Origin: Pseudomonas oryzihabitans
Lineage (GTDB): Bacteria > Pseudomonadota > Gammaproteobacteria > Pseudomonadales > Pseudomonadaceae
DNA length: 64,000 nt
NCBI RefSeq assembly: GCF_007665395.1
Contig: NZ_VDND01000015.1
Span: 1-64,000, forward strand
Direction of reading: 5' to 3'
Shown: positions 27,188 through 36,491 of the stretch, piece by piece
Position numbering within the stretch: the first letter of the stretch is position 1
How the letters are laid out: each line of letters opens with the position of its first letter
Program-made: the position numbers and the translations under genes
Notes under the pieces: generated by a model
The model's database searches: none
Told to the model about the DNA's origin: nothing
What the model saw: the letters and a program-made list of their open reading frames with translations, nothing else

Positions 27188-28678
27188 TCAGTCGAAGACG
27201 ATGCCCTGGGCCAGCGGCAGTTCGCGCGAATAGTTGACGGTATTGGTCTGGCGGCGCATGTAGGCCTTCCAGGCATCGGAACCGGATTCGCGACCGCCAC
27301 CGGTTTCCTTCTCGCCGCCGAAGGCCCCGCCGATCTCGGCGCCGCTCGGCCCGATATTGACGTTGGCGATGCCGCAGTCACTGCCGGTGGCCGACATGAA
27401 GGCCTCAGCCTCGCGTACGTCGGTGGTGAAGATGCAGGACGACAGGCCCTGGGGCACCGCGTTGTTCAGCGCCACCGCCTCGTCGAAATCGTCATAGGTC
27501 AGCACATAGAGGATGGGGGCGAAGGTCTCGTGGCGCACCGCCTCGCTCTGCTCGGGCATCTCGACGATGGCCGGCGCCACGTAGTAGGCGCTCGGATACT
27601 GGTCGGCCAATTGGCGCTCGCCGCCATGGACCACGCCGCCCTCACCGCGTGCCTGCTCCAGCGCGCCCTGCATGGCCTGGAAACTGGCGGCATCGATCAG
27701 CGGGCCGATCAGGTTGCCCTCCAGCGGATGGCCGATGCGGACTTTGGCATAGGCGGTCTTCAGCCGGGCGACGATCTCGTCCTTGACCGAACGATGGGCG
27801 ATCAGCCGGCGCAGGGTGGTGCAGCGCTGGCCGGCGGTGCCGACGGCGCTGAACAGGATGGCGCGTACCGCCATGTCCAGATCGGCGCTCGGCGCGAGGA
27901 TCATGGCATTGTTGCCGCCCAATTCGAGGATGCTACGGCCGAAGCGCGCCGCAACCCGCGGTCCTACCTCGCGACCCATGCGGGTGCTACCCGTAGCGCT
28001 GACCAGTGCCACCCGCGGATCGTCCACCAGGGCCTCACCCGCCACGCGATCGCCGATGATCACCTGGCTGAGAGCGGCCGGTGCATCACCGAAGCGCGCC
28101 AGGGCCTTCTCGAACAGCGCCTGGCAGGCCAGGGCGGTCAGCGGGGTCTTTTCCGACGGCTTCCAGATCACCGGGTTGCCGCAGACCAGGGCCAGGGCGG
28201 CGTTCCACGACCAGACCGCCACCGGGAAGTTGAAGGCACTGATGATGCCCACCACGCCCAGCGGCTGCCAGCTCTCGCGCATATGATGGCCGGGACGCTC
28301 GGAGGCGATGGTCAGGCCATAGAGCTGCCGCGACAGGCCCACGGCGAAATCGCAGATGTCGATCATCTCCTGGACCTCGCCCAGGCCCTCCTGGGTGATC
28401 TTGCCGGCTTCCCAGGACACCAGTTCGCCGAGATCGGCCTTGTGCGCGCGCAGCTCCTCGCCCAGCAGCCGTACCAGCTCCCCGCGACGCGGGGCCGGCA
28501 CCGCCCGCCAGGCCTGGAAGGCGCGCTCGGCGCGGGAAATCTTCTGCTCCACCTCAGCAGCGCTTTCCAGGGCGACGCTGCCCAACTGACTGCCGTCGAT
28601 GGGGGAATGCACCTGGTGGTCGCCTTGGGTGTAGTGCTGGGCAGGAACGCCGAGGCGTTCCAACAGGGCCTTGCTCAT
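27188..28678 (-). CDS. amaB: L-piperidine-6-carboxylate dehydrogenase
   Basis: 496-aa aldehyde dehydrogenase (ALDH7-like) that oxidises the piperideine-6-carboxylate/aminoadipate semialdehyde made by AmaA to L-2-aminoadipate. Catalytic residues are N150 (FNFP), E252 (ELGGNN) and C286 (GQRCTT). Its length equals P. putida AmaB. It lies 25 bp upstream of amaA on the same strand and is divergent from a LysR regulator. Confidence 0.9.
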   Translation of the reverse strand: MSKALLERLGVPAQHYTQGDHQVHSPIDGSQLGSVALESAAEVEQKISRAERAFQAWRAVPAPRRGELVRLLGEELRAHKADLGELVSWEAGKITQEGLGEVQEMIDICDFAVGLSRQLYGLTIASERPGHHMRESWQPLGVVGIISAFNFPVAVWSWNAALALVCGNPVIWKPSEKTPLTALACQALFEKALARFGDAPAALSQVIIGDRVAGEALVDDPRVALVSATGSTRMGREVGPRVAARFGRSILELGGNNAMILAPSADLDMAVRAILFSAVGTAGQRCTTLRRLIAHRSVKDEIVARLKTAYAKVRIGHPLEGNLIGPLIDAASFQAMQGALEQARGEGGVVHGGERQLADQYPSAYYVAPAIVEMPEQSEAVRHETFAPILYVLTYDDFDEAVALNNAVPQGLSSCIFTTDVREAEAFMSATGSDCGIANVNIGPSGAEIGGAFGGEKETGGGRESGSDAWKAYMRRQTNTVNYSRELPLAQGIVFD

Positions 28679-28791
28679 GCTGAGGTCTCCGCAGTCTGAA
28701 AATCGTTCCTGAGTATGGTCAGGGCCGCGGCGCCGGACAACCGACCTTTGCTCGGCATATCATTCCCTTTTTTCATGCCGCGAGCGCGCTC

Positions 28792-29676
28792 ATGCAACGT
28801 CGCCACCTGCCCTCCATCACCGCCATGCAATGCTTCGAGGCGGTTGCGCGCCACCTGAGCTTCACCCGCGCGGCCGATGAGCTGGCGCTGACCCAGAGCG
28901 CGGTCAGCAAGCAGGTCGCCCAGCTCGAGGACCTGCTGCAACACAGTCTCTTTCGTCGCGTGCGGCGACGCCTGCAACTGACCCCGGCGGGCGCCCTCTA
29001 CCTGGCCGAGGTGGACAAGATCCTCAACCAGCTGGAGATGTCGGCGCGCTACCTGAGGTCCTATGGCGGCGAGACCGAGGTGCTGCGCGTGGCCACCCCG
29101 CCGACCTTCGGTGAACGCTGGCTGGTCCCCCGCCTGAAAGGCTGGCGCCTGCGCCATCCCAACATCCACCTGGATGTCTCCAGCGCCCTGGAGCCGGTGG
29201 ACTTCCGCGATCCCCGCCATGACGTGGCGCTGTTCTATGGCCATGGCAGCTGGCCAGGTGCCGAGTGCGAGCTGCTGCTGCACGAGCACATGGTCGCCAT
29301 CTGCGCACCGGACCTGCTCCCCGCCGCGGGCATCGCCGGGCCGGAACAGCTGGTGGACTTCGTGCTGCTGCAGAACACCACCCGCCCGGAATCCTGGCAC
29401 GACTGGTACGCCAGCCTCGGTCGCGAGGAGGTACACAGCCACCACGGGCCGCGTTTCGACACCTTCACCCTCTGCGCCCGCGCCGCCCAGGAAGGCTGCG
29501 GCGTGGCGCTGCTGCCGGAATTCCTGGTCGCCGAAGAACTGGCTTCGGGCCGCCTGGTGCTCGCCTGGCCCCACCGGCTGGCCAGTCCCCACGCCTACTG
29601 GCTGGCCTATCCCGAACAGATGACCGAGGTGCCCAAGGTGCGCAGCTTCATCGAGTGGATTCGCGAGAAGGCGTGA
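28792..29676 (+). CDS. LysR-family regulator of the ama genes (GcvA-like)
   Basis: 294-aa LTTR whose helix-turn-helix (SFTRAADELALTQSAVSKQV) and FGERWLVPRLKGW segment place it in the GcvA/AmpR-like subgroup. It is divergent from amaB with 113 bp between starts, the usual place for a LysR operator, so regulation of pipecolate/D-lysine catabolism is likely but inferred. It is followed by a REP pair. Confidence 0.8.
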   Translation: MQRRHLPSITAMQCFEAVARHLSFTRAADELALTQSAVSKQVAQLEDLLQHSLFRRVRRRLQLTPAGALYLAEVDKILNQLEMSARYLRSYGGETEVLRVATPPTFGERWLVPRLKGWRLRHPNIHLDVSSALEPVDFRDPRHDVALFYGHGSWPGAECELLLHEHMVAICAPDLLPAAGIAGPEQLVDFVLLQNTTRPESWHDWYASLGREEVHSHHGPRFDTFTLCARAAQEGCGVALLPEFLVAEELASGRLVLAWPHRLASPHAYWLAYPEQMTEVPKVRSFIEWIREKA

Positions 29677-29687
29677 TGCCTGGGCCT

Positions 29688-29751
29688 ATCGCGGCCATGG
29701 GCCGCTCCTACGGTTAACTCGGAGTCTGTAGGAGCGGCCCATGGCCGCGAT
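29688..29751. repeat. inverted REP pair (REPIN-like element)
   Basis: Two 24-nt arms (29688-29711 and 29728-29751) are perfect inverted copies separated by 16 nt. Each contains the GTAGGAGC core and a GCGGCCATGG palindrome characteristic of Pseudomonas REP sequences. It lies between the stop codons of the LysR gene and pnp. Such elements are mobilised by RAYT transposases, none of which is in the window. Confidence 0.85.
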
Positions 29752-29792
29752 GAAAACTAACCGGCGAACATCGCGTCATCCGCCTAGAAACG

Positions 29793-29819
29793 AAAAAACC
29801 CGGCCGAGGCCGGGTTTTT
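29793..29819 (-). terminator. Rho-independent terminator of pnp
   Basis: The stem ACCCGGCC/GGCCGGGT with a GAG loop is flanked by A- and T-runs on both sides. It can end pnp (minus) and read-through from the LysR side. Confidence 0.88.
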
Positions 29820-29835
29820 CTTAAGCAGGGTCGTC

Positions 29836-31938
29836 TCAGACGCCGGAGGCTTCCGCCGCCGCCACGTCCTTGATCGACAGCTTGATGCGGCCGCGGTTGT
29901 CCACGTCTAGCACCAGCACCTTCACTTCCTGACCTTCCTTGAGGACGTCGGTGACCTTCTCGATGCGCTGATCGCTGATCTGCGAGATGTGCACCAGGCC
30001 ATCCTTGCCCGGCAGGATGTTGACGAAGGCGCCGAAGTCGACGATGCGCTCCACCTTGCCGACGTAGATCTTGCCGATCTCGGCCTCGGCGGTGATGCCC
30101 AGGACGCGCTGCTTGGCCGCTTCAGCCGCTTCGCGGGTCTCGCCGTAGATCTTGATGGTGCCGTCGTCCTCGATATCGATCGAGGCCTTGGTCTCTTCGC
30201 AGATACCGCGGATGGTGGCGCCACCCTTGCCGATCACGTCGCGGATCTTGTCCTGGTCGATCTTCATCGCCAGCATGGTCGGGGCGTTTTCCGACAGCTC
30301 GGCGCGGGACTCGGAGATCACCTGGTTCATCTGACCGAGGATGTTCAGACGCGCTTCCAGCGCCTGCTCCAGGGCGATCTCCATGATCTCTTCGGTGATG
30401 CCGTTGATCTTGATGTCCATCTGCAGGGCGGTGACGCCCTTGGCGGTACCGGCCACCTTGAAGTCCATGTCGCCCAGGTGGTCTTCGTCACCCAGGATGT
30501 CGGTCAGGACGGCGAACTTCTCGCCTTCCTTGACCAGGCCCATGGCGATACCGGCGACCGGCGCCTTGACCGGCACACCGGCGTCCATCAGCGCCAGGGA
30601 GGCACCGCACACCGACGCCATGGAGCTGGAGCCGTTGGACTCGGTGATCTCGGAGACCACGCGGATGCTGTAGGGGAAGGCTTCCTGGGTCGGCAGCATG
30701 GCCTGGATGCCACGACGGGCCAGACGGCCATGACCGATCTCGCGACGACCCGGGCTGCCCATGCGGCCGCACTCGCCGACCGAGAAGGGCGGGAAGTTGT
30801 AGTGCAGCATGAAGCTGTCGCGGCGCTCGCCTTCCAGGGTGTCCAGCAGCTGGGCATCACGGGCGGTACCCAGGGTCGCGGTGACCAGGGCCTGGGTTTC
30901 GCCACGGGTGAACAGCGCCGAACCGTGGGTCTTCTTCAGCGGGCCGACTTCGATCTGCAGCGGGCGTACTGTGCGGGTGTCGCGACCGTCGATACGCGGC
31001 TTGCCGTCGACGATGTTCTGGCGCACGGTGCGGTATTCCAGCAGACCGAAGGTCTCCTTGACCTCGGCTTCGCTGTACTGACCGTTTTCGCCGGCCAGCT
31101 TGGCGATGGCCTGGTCACGCAGGGCGCCCAGGGCCGCATAGCGATCCTGCTTGATGGTGATGGTGTAGGCACGGGACACGGCCTCGCCGACCTCGGCCTT
31201 GACGGCCTCGACCAGGGCGGTGTTCTCGGCGGGTGCCTGCCAGTTCCAGGTCGGCTTGCCGGCTTCGGCGGCGAACTGGCTGATGGCCTCGATGGCCACC
31301 TGGAATTCTTCGTGGGCGAACAGCACGCCACCCAGCATCTGGTCTTCGGTCAGCTCGTCGGCCTCGGATTCCACCATCAGCACGGCGTCACGGGTACCGG
31401 CCACGACCATGTCCAGGCTGGAGCTCTGCAGCTGCTCGTAGCTGGGGTTCAGCAGGTAGCCCAGTTCGCTGTGGTAGCCCACGCGCGCAGCGGCGATGGG
31501 GCCGGCGAAGGGGATGCCGGAGATGGCCAGGGCGGCGGAGGTGCCGATCATGGCGGCGATGTCCGGATCGGACTTCTTGTTGGTGCTGACCACGGTGCAG
31601 ACCACCTGGACTTCGTTGAGGAAGCCTTCGGGGAACAGCGGGCGGATCGGGCGATCGATCAGGCGCGAGGTCAGGGTTTCCTTCTCGGAAGGACGACCTT
31701 CACGCTTGAAATAGCCACCGGGGATGCGGCCAGCGGCGTAGGTCTTCTCCTGGTAGTGCACGGACAGCGGGAAGAAGTCCTTGCCGACGGCGGGCTGCTT
31801 GGCACCGACCACGGTGACCAGCACGCTGACGTCTTCGGTGGAGACCAGCACGGCACCGGTCGCCTGGCGCGCGATGCGGCCGGTTTCCAGGGTGAAGGTC
31901 TGCTCACCGAACTTGAATTGCTTGATTACTGGATTCAC
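29836..31938 (-). CDS. pnp: polyribonucleotide nucleotidyltransferase (PNPase)
   Basis: 3'-5' phosphorolytic exoribonuclease of the RNA degradosome. The 700-aa protein has two RNase PH domains (the first starting LETGRIARQATGAVLV), a KH domain with IGKGGATIRGI and a C-terminal S1 domain (GKIYVGKVERIVDFGAF). The start is GTG behind AAGGAAAG. It is preceded by rpsO and a leader with two stem-loops, the arrangement in which PNPase represses its own message in other proteobacteria. Confidence 0.97.
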   Translation of the reverse strand: MNPVIKQFKFGEQTFTLETGRIARQATGAVLVSTEDVSVLVTVVGAKQPAVGKDFFPLSVHYQEKTYAAGRIPGGYFKREGRPSEKETLTSRLIDRPIRPLFPEGFLNEVQVVCTVVSTNKKSDPDIAAMIGTSAALAISGIPFAGPIAAARVGYHSELGYLLNPSYEQLQSSSLDMVVAGTRDAVLMVESEADELTEDQMLGGVLFAHEEFQVAIEAISQFAAEAGKPTWNWQAPAENTALVEAVKAEVGEAVSRAYTITIKQDRYAALGALRDQAIAKLAGENGQYSEAEVKETFGLLEYRTVRQNIVDGKPRIDGRDTRTVRPLQIEVGPLKKTHGSALFTRGETQALVTATLGTARDAQLLDTLEGERRDSFMLHYNFPPFSVGECGRMGSPGRREIGHGRLARRGIQAMLPTQEAFPYSIRVVSEITESNGSSSMASVCGASLALMDAGVPVKAPVAGIAMGLVKEGEKFAVLTDILGDEDHLGDMDFKVAGTAKGVTALQMDIKINGITEEIMEIALEQALEARLNILGQMNQVISESRAELSENAPTMLAMKIDQDKIRDVIGKGGATIRGICEETKASIDIEDDGTIKIYGETREAAEAAKQRVLGITAEAEIGKIYVGKVERIVDFGAFVNILPGKDGLVHISQISDQRIEKVTDVLKEGQEVKVLVLDVDNRGRIKLSIKDVAAAEASGV

Positions 31939-31983
31939 AGTCTTTCCTTCTCTTTATTGCCTTGGGGGAAACAGGGGCGACCA

Positions 31984-32037
31984 GAGGGATTCGGACCCTC
32001 GCTGATCTCCGGGTGACGCAGGCCGATTCCGTCGGCC
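31984..32037 (-). promoter_or_regulatory. pnp leader with two stem-loops, one tRNA T-arm-like
   Basis: On the minus strand a GGCCGA/TCGGCC hairpin with a 5-nt loop (32021-32037) is followed by a GAGGG/CCCTC hairpin with loop TCCGAAT (31984-32000). The second looks like a tRNA T-arm. They lie between the rpsO terminator and pnp and may be the processing and autoregulatory site. Function is inferred. Confidence 0.55.
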
Positions 32038-32045
32038 TCTCAAGC

Positions 32046-32082
32046 AAAAAAGCCGGAGGCCGGCGCGAGCCGACCTCCAGCT
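32046..32082 (-). terminator. Rho-independent terminator of rpsO
   Basis: On the minus strand a 13-bp stem (GCTGGAGGTCGGC with GCCGGCCTCCGGC, including G-U pairs) and a 4-nt loop are followed by six T. It separates rpsO from pnp. Confidence 0.85.
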
Positions 32083-32112
32083 TCAGACTGCTTGCAGCAG
32101 GTCTGCATCGTC

Positions 32113-32382
32113 TTAACGACGCAGGCCCAGGCGAGCGATCAGGGCGCTGTAACGAGAGGTGTCCTTGGACTTCAGGTAGTCCAGCAGCTTACGACGCTGG
32201 TTGACCATGCGGATCAGACCACGACGGCTGTGGTGGTCCTTGCCGTTGGCCTTGAAGTGGCCTTGCAGCTTGTCGATGTTGGCGGACAGCAGGGCAACCT
32301 GCACTTCCGGGGAACCGGTGTCGCCTTCGCTCTGCTTGAACTCGTTTACGATCTGGGCTTTGTCTTCGACGCTCAGTGCCAT
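32113..32382 (-). CDS. rpsO: 30S ribosomal protein S15
   Basis: 89-aa primary 16S rRNA-binding protein of the small-subunit platform. It begins MALSVEDKAQIVNEF and contains GDTGSPEVQVALL, the HHSRRGL segment and a basic C terminus ending LIARLGLRR, all diagnostic. The ATG at 32382 is the family start. It lies between truB and pnp, as in most gammaproteobacteria. Confidence 0.98.
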   Translation of the reverse strand: MALSVEDKAQIVNEFKQSEGDTGSPEVQVALLSANIDKLQGHFKANGKDHHSRRGLIRMVNQRRKLLDYLKSKDTSRYSALIARLGLRR

Positions 32383-32476
32383 GATAGGGCTCCTCTGAGG
32401 TAACAGGCCGGGAATATTCCCGTGCTTAGGAAAAGAGGAGTGACCGTGCCTGCTGACAGCCACCCTCGGTATCGGT

Positions 32477-33391
32477 CTAGGACCGAATCAGTCTACGCGG
32501 GGCAACCTGCCCCTCGTCATCTATCTCGCCGATGCCGATGAAACGACCCTGGTCGTCCTGCACCCGCATCAAGCCGAATTTCGGTGCATTGGCCGCCCGG
32601 ACGGGCTGACCGTGCAACCAGTAGTAGGCGCTGTGCTGCGTCAGCTGCACCAGCGGCCAGTGTTCGAGGCCACTGTCCACCGGCAGCAGGAAGCGATCCA
32701 GTGCCTCGGCTCCGCCTTCGGCGTGTGCCGCTTCCAGTTCTTCCAGGCTGATCGCCTGCACCAAGCCGAAGGGACCGGCCTGGGTACGGCGCAACTCGGC
32801 CACATGGGCTCCGCAACCGAGACGGGCGCCGAGGTCTTCGACCAGGGTGCGCACATAGGTCCCCTTGCTGCAGGCCACTTCCAGCGTTGCGCGATCTTCC
32901 TGCAACGCCAGCAGCTCCAGACGGGCAATAGTAACAGAACGCGCCTCGCGCTCCACTACTTCGCCGGCACGCGCCAGCTTGTAGAGCGGCTGGCCGTCGC
33001 GTTTCAGCGCCGAATACATCGGCGGGATCTGCTCTATCTGGCCCCGGAAGGCCGGCAGCGCCGCCTGGATGGCAGCCTCGTCGACAGCGACCGCCTGTCG
33101 CTCCAGTACTTCACCCTCGGCGTCGCCGGTGGTGGTGGTGATGCCCAGCTGGGCCACGGTGCTGTAGCCCTTGTCGGCATCCAGCAGGTACTGGGAAAAC
33201 TTGGTCGCCTCGCCGAAGCACAGCGGCAGCACGCCGGTGGCCAGGGGATCCAGGCTGCCGGTGTGTCCCGCCTTCTCGGCGTTGAGCAACCAGCGGACCT
33301 TCTGCAACGCGGCGTTGGAAGAGAAGCCGCGGGGCTTGTCCAGTACCAGCACGCCGTGCACCTGACGGCGAATACGCTTGACCTGCGCCAC
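32477..33391 (-). CDS. truB: tRNA pseudouridine(55) synthase
   Basis: Makes pseudouridine 55 in the T-loop of tRNAs. In the 304-aa protein the catalytic Asp is D48 in GSLDPLATG, preceded by the KPRGFSSN and KAGHTG motifs. A C-terminal PUA-like domain follows. It starts with GTG two bases after the rbfA stop, so the two are probably translationally coupled. Confidence 0.96.
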   Translation of the reverse strand: MAQVKRIRRQVHGVLVLDKPRGFSSNAALQKVRWLLNAEKAGHTGSLDPLATGVLPLCFGEATKFSQYLLDADKGYSTVAQLGITTTTGDAEGEVLERQAVAVDEAAIQAALPAFRGQIEQIPPMYSALKRDGQPLYKLARAGEVVEREARSVTIARLELLALQEDRATLEVACSKGTYVRTLVEDLGARLGCGAHVAELRRTQAGPFGLVQAISLEELEAAHAEGGAEALDRFLLPVDSGLEHWPLVQLTQHSAYYWLHGQPVRAANAPKFGLMRVQDDQGRFIGIGEIDDEGQVAPRRLIRS

Positions 33392-33393
33392 CG

Positions 33394-33777
33394 CTACTCC
33401 TCCCCTTCGTGCCGGCGATCTTCGGCGACCGCGCGCTCGATCAGCGCCGACAGCTGGGCACCGCGACGGATGCTCTCGTCGTACTGGAAGCTCAGTTGCG
33501 GAACGGTGCGCAGCTTCATCGCCCGGCCCAGCTGCTGGCGCAGGAAGCCGGCGGCGTCCTTGAGGATGCCGATGTTCTGCTTGATGGCGTCGGCGTCGTC
33601 GTCCTTGCCGAGGACCGTGATGTGCACCTTGGCATGGGACAGGTCGCGGGCGACGTCCACACCGGTGATGGTCACCATGCCCAGTCGCGGATCCTTGATC
33701 TCGCGCTGGATCAGCAGTGCCAGTTCACGTTGCATCTGGTCACCGATGCGCTGGGTACGGCTGAATTCTTTGGCCAT
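33394..33777 (-). CDS. rbfA: ribosome-binding factor A
   Basis: 127-aa KH-type factor for 16S rRNA 5'-end maturation and cold adaptation. It begins MAKEFSRTQRIGDQMQREL and contains DPRLGMVTITGVDVARDLSHA. The C terminus is charged (RAVAEDRRHEGEE). The ATG at 33777 is the family start. The 132-bp spacer to infB carries a perfect hairpin. Confidence 0.95.
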   Translation of the reverse strand: MAKEFSRTQRIGDQMQRELALLIQREIKDPRLGMVTITGVDVARDLSHAKVHITVLGKDDDADAIKQNIGILKDAAGFLRQQLGRAMKLRTVPQLSFQYDESIRRGAQLSALIERAVAEDRRHEGEE

Positions 33778-33853
33778 GTCGAAACTCTCGTACGAAAGGC
33801 CGCAGACGCTCGGCCTGCCAGCCATGAACCTTGGAAACGCGAACGGCAAGTCC

Positions 33854-33879
33854 GTACCTGGCAGGGGTCTGCCAGGTAC
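33854..33879 (-). promoter_or_regulatory. infB-rbfA spacer hairpin
   Basis: A perfect 11-bp stem (GTACCTGGCAG with CTGCCAGGTAC) and a 4-nt loop lie in the 132-bp gap after infB. There is no U-run, so it is more likely an mRNA processing or stability element than a terminator. Confidence 0.55.
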
Positions 33880-33909
33880 GTGACCTGCCGTCCTGGTGCG
33901 GGGTCGTCG

Positions 33910-36465
33910 TTACAGCGAACGGGCGACCTGCACCTTCTCGAACACTTCGATCTTGTCGCCGACGCGCACGTCGTTGTAGCTCTTCACGCCGATACCGCAT
34001 TCCATGCCGGCACGGACTTCGGCCACGTCATCCTTGAAGCGACGCAGGGACTCCAGCTCGCCTTCGAAGATGACCACGTCTTCGCGCAGCACGCGGATCG
34101 GACGGTTGCGGTGCACCATGCCCTCGGTGACCATGCAGCCGGCGACGGCGCCGAACTTGGGCGAACGGAACACATCCCGCACCTCGGCGATACCCAGGAT
34201 GTTCTCCCGGACGTCACTGCCCAGCATGCCGGTCAGCGCCTTCTTCACGTCTTCGATGATGTCGTAGATGACGTTGTAGTAGCGCATGTCGAGGCCTTCC
34301 TGCTCGACGATCTTCCGCGCCCCGGCATCGGCCCGGACGTTGAAGCCGAACAGCACGGCGTTGGACGCCAGCGCCAGGTTGGCATCGCTCTCGGTGATAC
34401 CACCGACGCCACCGCCGACCACACGGACCTGGACCTCGTCGTTGCCCAGACCGGACAGCGAGCCCTGCAGCGCCTCGAGGGAGCCACGGACATCGGACTT
34501 GAGCACGATGTTGAGGGTCTTCTTCTCGTCCTGGCCCATGTTCTCGAAGATGTTCTCGAGCTTGCCGGCGTGAGCGCGGGCCAGCTTGATCTCGCGGAAC
34601 TTGCCCTGACGGAACAGCGCCACTTCGCGGGCCTTCTTCTCGTCGGTCAGCACGGTGAGTTCGTCACCGGCATCCGGGGTGCCGTCCAGGCCGAGGATCT
34701 CGACCGGGATGGACGGACCGGCTTCCTTGATCGGCTTGCCATTCTCGTCGAGCATGGCGCGGATGCGGCCGAAGTTGACGCCGACCAGCGCCATGTCGCC
34801 CTGACGCAGGGTACCGTTCTGTACCAGCACGGTGGCGACCGGGCCGCGACCCTTGTCCAGGCGCGATTCGATGACCACACCGCGACCGGGCGCTTCCGGC
34901 GTGGCGGTCAGTTCCAGGACCTCGGCTTGCAGCAGGATGGCTTCGAGCAGCTCGTCCACACCGGTACCGGCCTTGGCCGAGACGTGTACGAACTGGGTAT
35001 CGCCGCCCCACTCTTCCGGGATGACCTGACGACCGGCCAGATCGTGCTTGACGCGATCCGGGTCGGCATCGGGCTTGTCGATCTTGTTGACCGCCACGAC
35101 GATGGGTACACCCGCCGCCTTGGCGTGCTGGATGGCTTCCTCGGTCTGCGGCATGACGCCGTCATCGGCCGCCACCACCAGGATGACGATGTCGGTGGCC
35201 TGGGCACCACGGGCACGCATGGCGGTGAACGCGGCGTGACCGGGGGTATCCAGGAAGGTCACCATGCCACGCTCGGTTTCCACGTGGTAGGCACCAATGT
35301 GCTGGGTGATGCCACCGGCTTCGCCCGAGGCGACCTTGGCGCGGCGGATGTAGTCCAGCAGCGAGGTCTTGCCGTGGTCGACGTGACCCATGACGGTCAC
35401 CACCGGCGCGCGGTGCATGGCCTTGCCACCCTCGAACTTGAGGGATTCGGCCAGTTGGTCTTCCAGGGCGTTCTCGTTGACCAGCTTGACCTTGTGGCCC
35501 AGCTCTTCGGCCACCAGCTGCGCCGTCTCGCGGTCGAGCACCTGGTTGATGGTGGCGGGGGACCCCATCTTGAACATGAACTTGATGACTTCGGCGGCCT
35601 TCACCGACATCTGCTGAGCAAGCTCAGAGACGGTGATGGTCTCGCCTAGATTGACTTCGCGCACTACAGGTCCTGTCGGGCTCTGGAACCCGTGTTGGTT
35701 TCGCTTCTTGAGTCGCGACTTGCCACCGCGACCGCCACGCCGGCCAAAGCCTTCTTCCTCGTCGTCGCCACTGCGCACGGTACGGGGAGCGGCGACCTTG
35801 TCCTTGATCGACGGGCGATGCTGGGCGTTCTTGCGCTCACGGCGCTCGTCTTCGTCGCGCTTGCTGCTCGGCGCAGGGTGCACGGGACGACGCGGTTCTT
35901 CGCGCTTGCGCTCGGCGGCGGGGTCGGCTTTCTTGACCTCGGCGACCGGCTCGGCAGCGGGCTGCTGCTCGGCCACCGCCGCCGGGGCTTCCGGCGCAGC
36001 GGGCGCGGCAGCTTCGGCGGCGACCGCCTGCTGCGCGGCCTGGGCGGCGGCTTCGGCCTGCTGCTGCGCAGCCGCTTCGGCGGCGCGCTGGCCCTCTTCC
36101 TCGGCCCGTGCCTGGGCAGCGGCTTCTTCGGCCGCGCGCAGGGCTTCCTGCTCGCGGCGCTGTTCGGCCTCGAGCTCGGCGGTGCTGCGCTTGACGAAGG
36201 TCTTCTTCTTGCGCACTTCCACACTCACCGTCTTGCTACCCGCCACTTTCAGCGTGGTCTGGGTCTTGCGCTGCAGGGTGATCTTGCTCGGCTCGTCGAG
36301 CTGCGCAGTCCCCTTCAGGTGCGTCAGCAGCGCCTGCTTTTCCGCATCGCTCACCAGCTGCTCGGCGCTGTTATGCGTCAGGCCCGCCTCGCGCATCTGC
36401 TGTAGCAGACGTTCCACCGGCGTATTGACCGTTTGGGCCAGTTCTTTCACCGTGACTTGCGTCAT
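33910..36465 (-). CDS. infB: translation initiation factor IF-2
   Basis: 851-aa GTPase that loads initiator tRNA on the ribosome. It has an N-terminal IF2_N domain (MTQVTVKELAQTVNTPVERL) and then a long low-complexity Ala/Glu/Arg-rich linker (about 85-240). A second IF2_N-like domain, the G domain with GHVDHGKTS and NKIDKPDAD, and domains II-IV follow. It is cotranscribed with nusA and rimP upstream and rbfA-truB downstream. Confidence 0.97.
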   Translation of the reverse strand: MTQVTVKELAQTVNTPVERLLQQMREAGLTHNSAEQLVSDAEKQALLTHLKGTAQLDEPSKITLQRKTQTTLKVAGSKTVSVEVRKKKTFVKRSTAELEAEQRREQEALRAAEEAAAQARAEEEGQRAAEAAAQQQAEAAAQAAQQAVAAEAAAPAAPEAPAAVAEQQPAAEPVAEVKKADPAAERKREEPRRPVHPAPSSKRDEDERRERKNAQHRPSIKDKVAAPRTVRSGDDEEEGFGRRGGRGGKSRLKKRNQHGFQSPTGPVVREVNLGETITVSELAQQMSVKAAEVIKFMFKMGSPATINQVLDRETAQLVAEELGHKVKLVNENALEDQLAESLKFEGGKAMHRAPVVTVMGHVDHGKTSLLDYIRRAKVASGEAGGITQHIGAYHVETERGMVTFLDTPGHAAFTAMRARGAQATDIVILVVAADDGVMPQTEEAIQHAKAAGVPIVVAVNKIDKPDADPDRVKHDLAGRQVIPEEWGGDTQFVHVSAKAGTGVDELLEAILLQAEVLELTATPEAPGRGVVIESRLDKGRGPVATVLVQNGTLRQGDMALVGVNFGRIRAMLDENGKPIKEAGPSIPVEILGLDGTPDAGDELTVLTDEKKAREVALFRQGKFREIKLARAHAGKLENIFENMGQDEKKTLNIVLKSDVRGSLEALQGSLSGLGNDEVQVRVVGGGVGGITESDANLALASNAVLFGFNVRADAGARKIVEQEGLDMRYYNVIYDIIEDVKKALTGMLGSDVRENILGIAEVRDVFRSPKFGAVAGCMVTEGMVHRNRPIRVLREDVVIFEGELESLRRFKDDVAEVRAGMECGIGVKSYNDVRVGDKIEVFEKVQVARSL

Positions 36466-36491
36466 GCACTTCTCTCCTCAGACTGCGCCGC

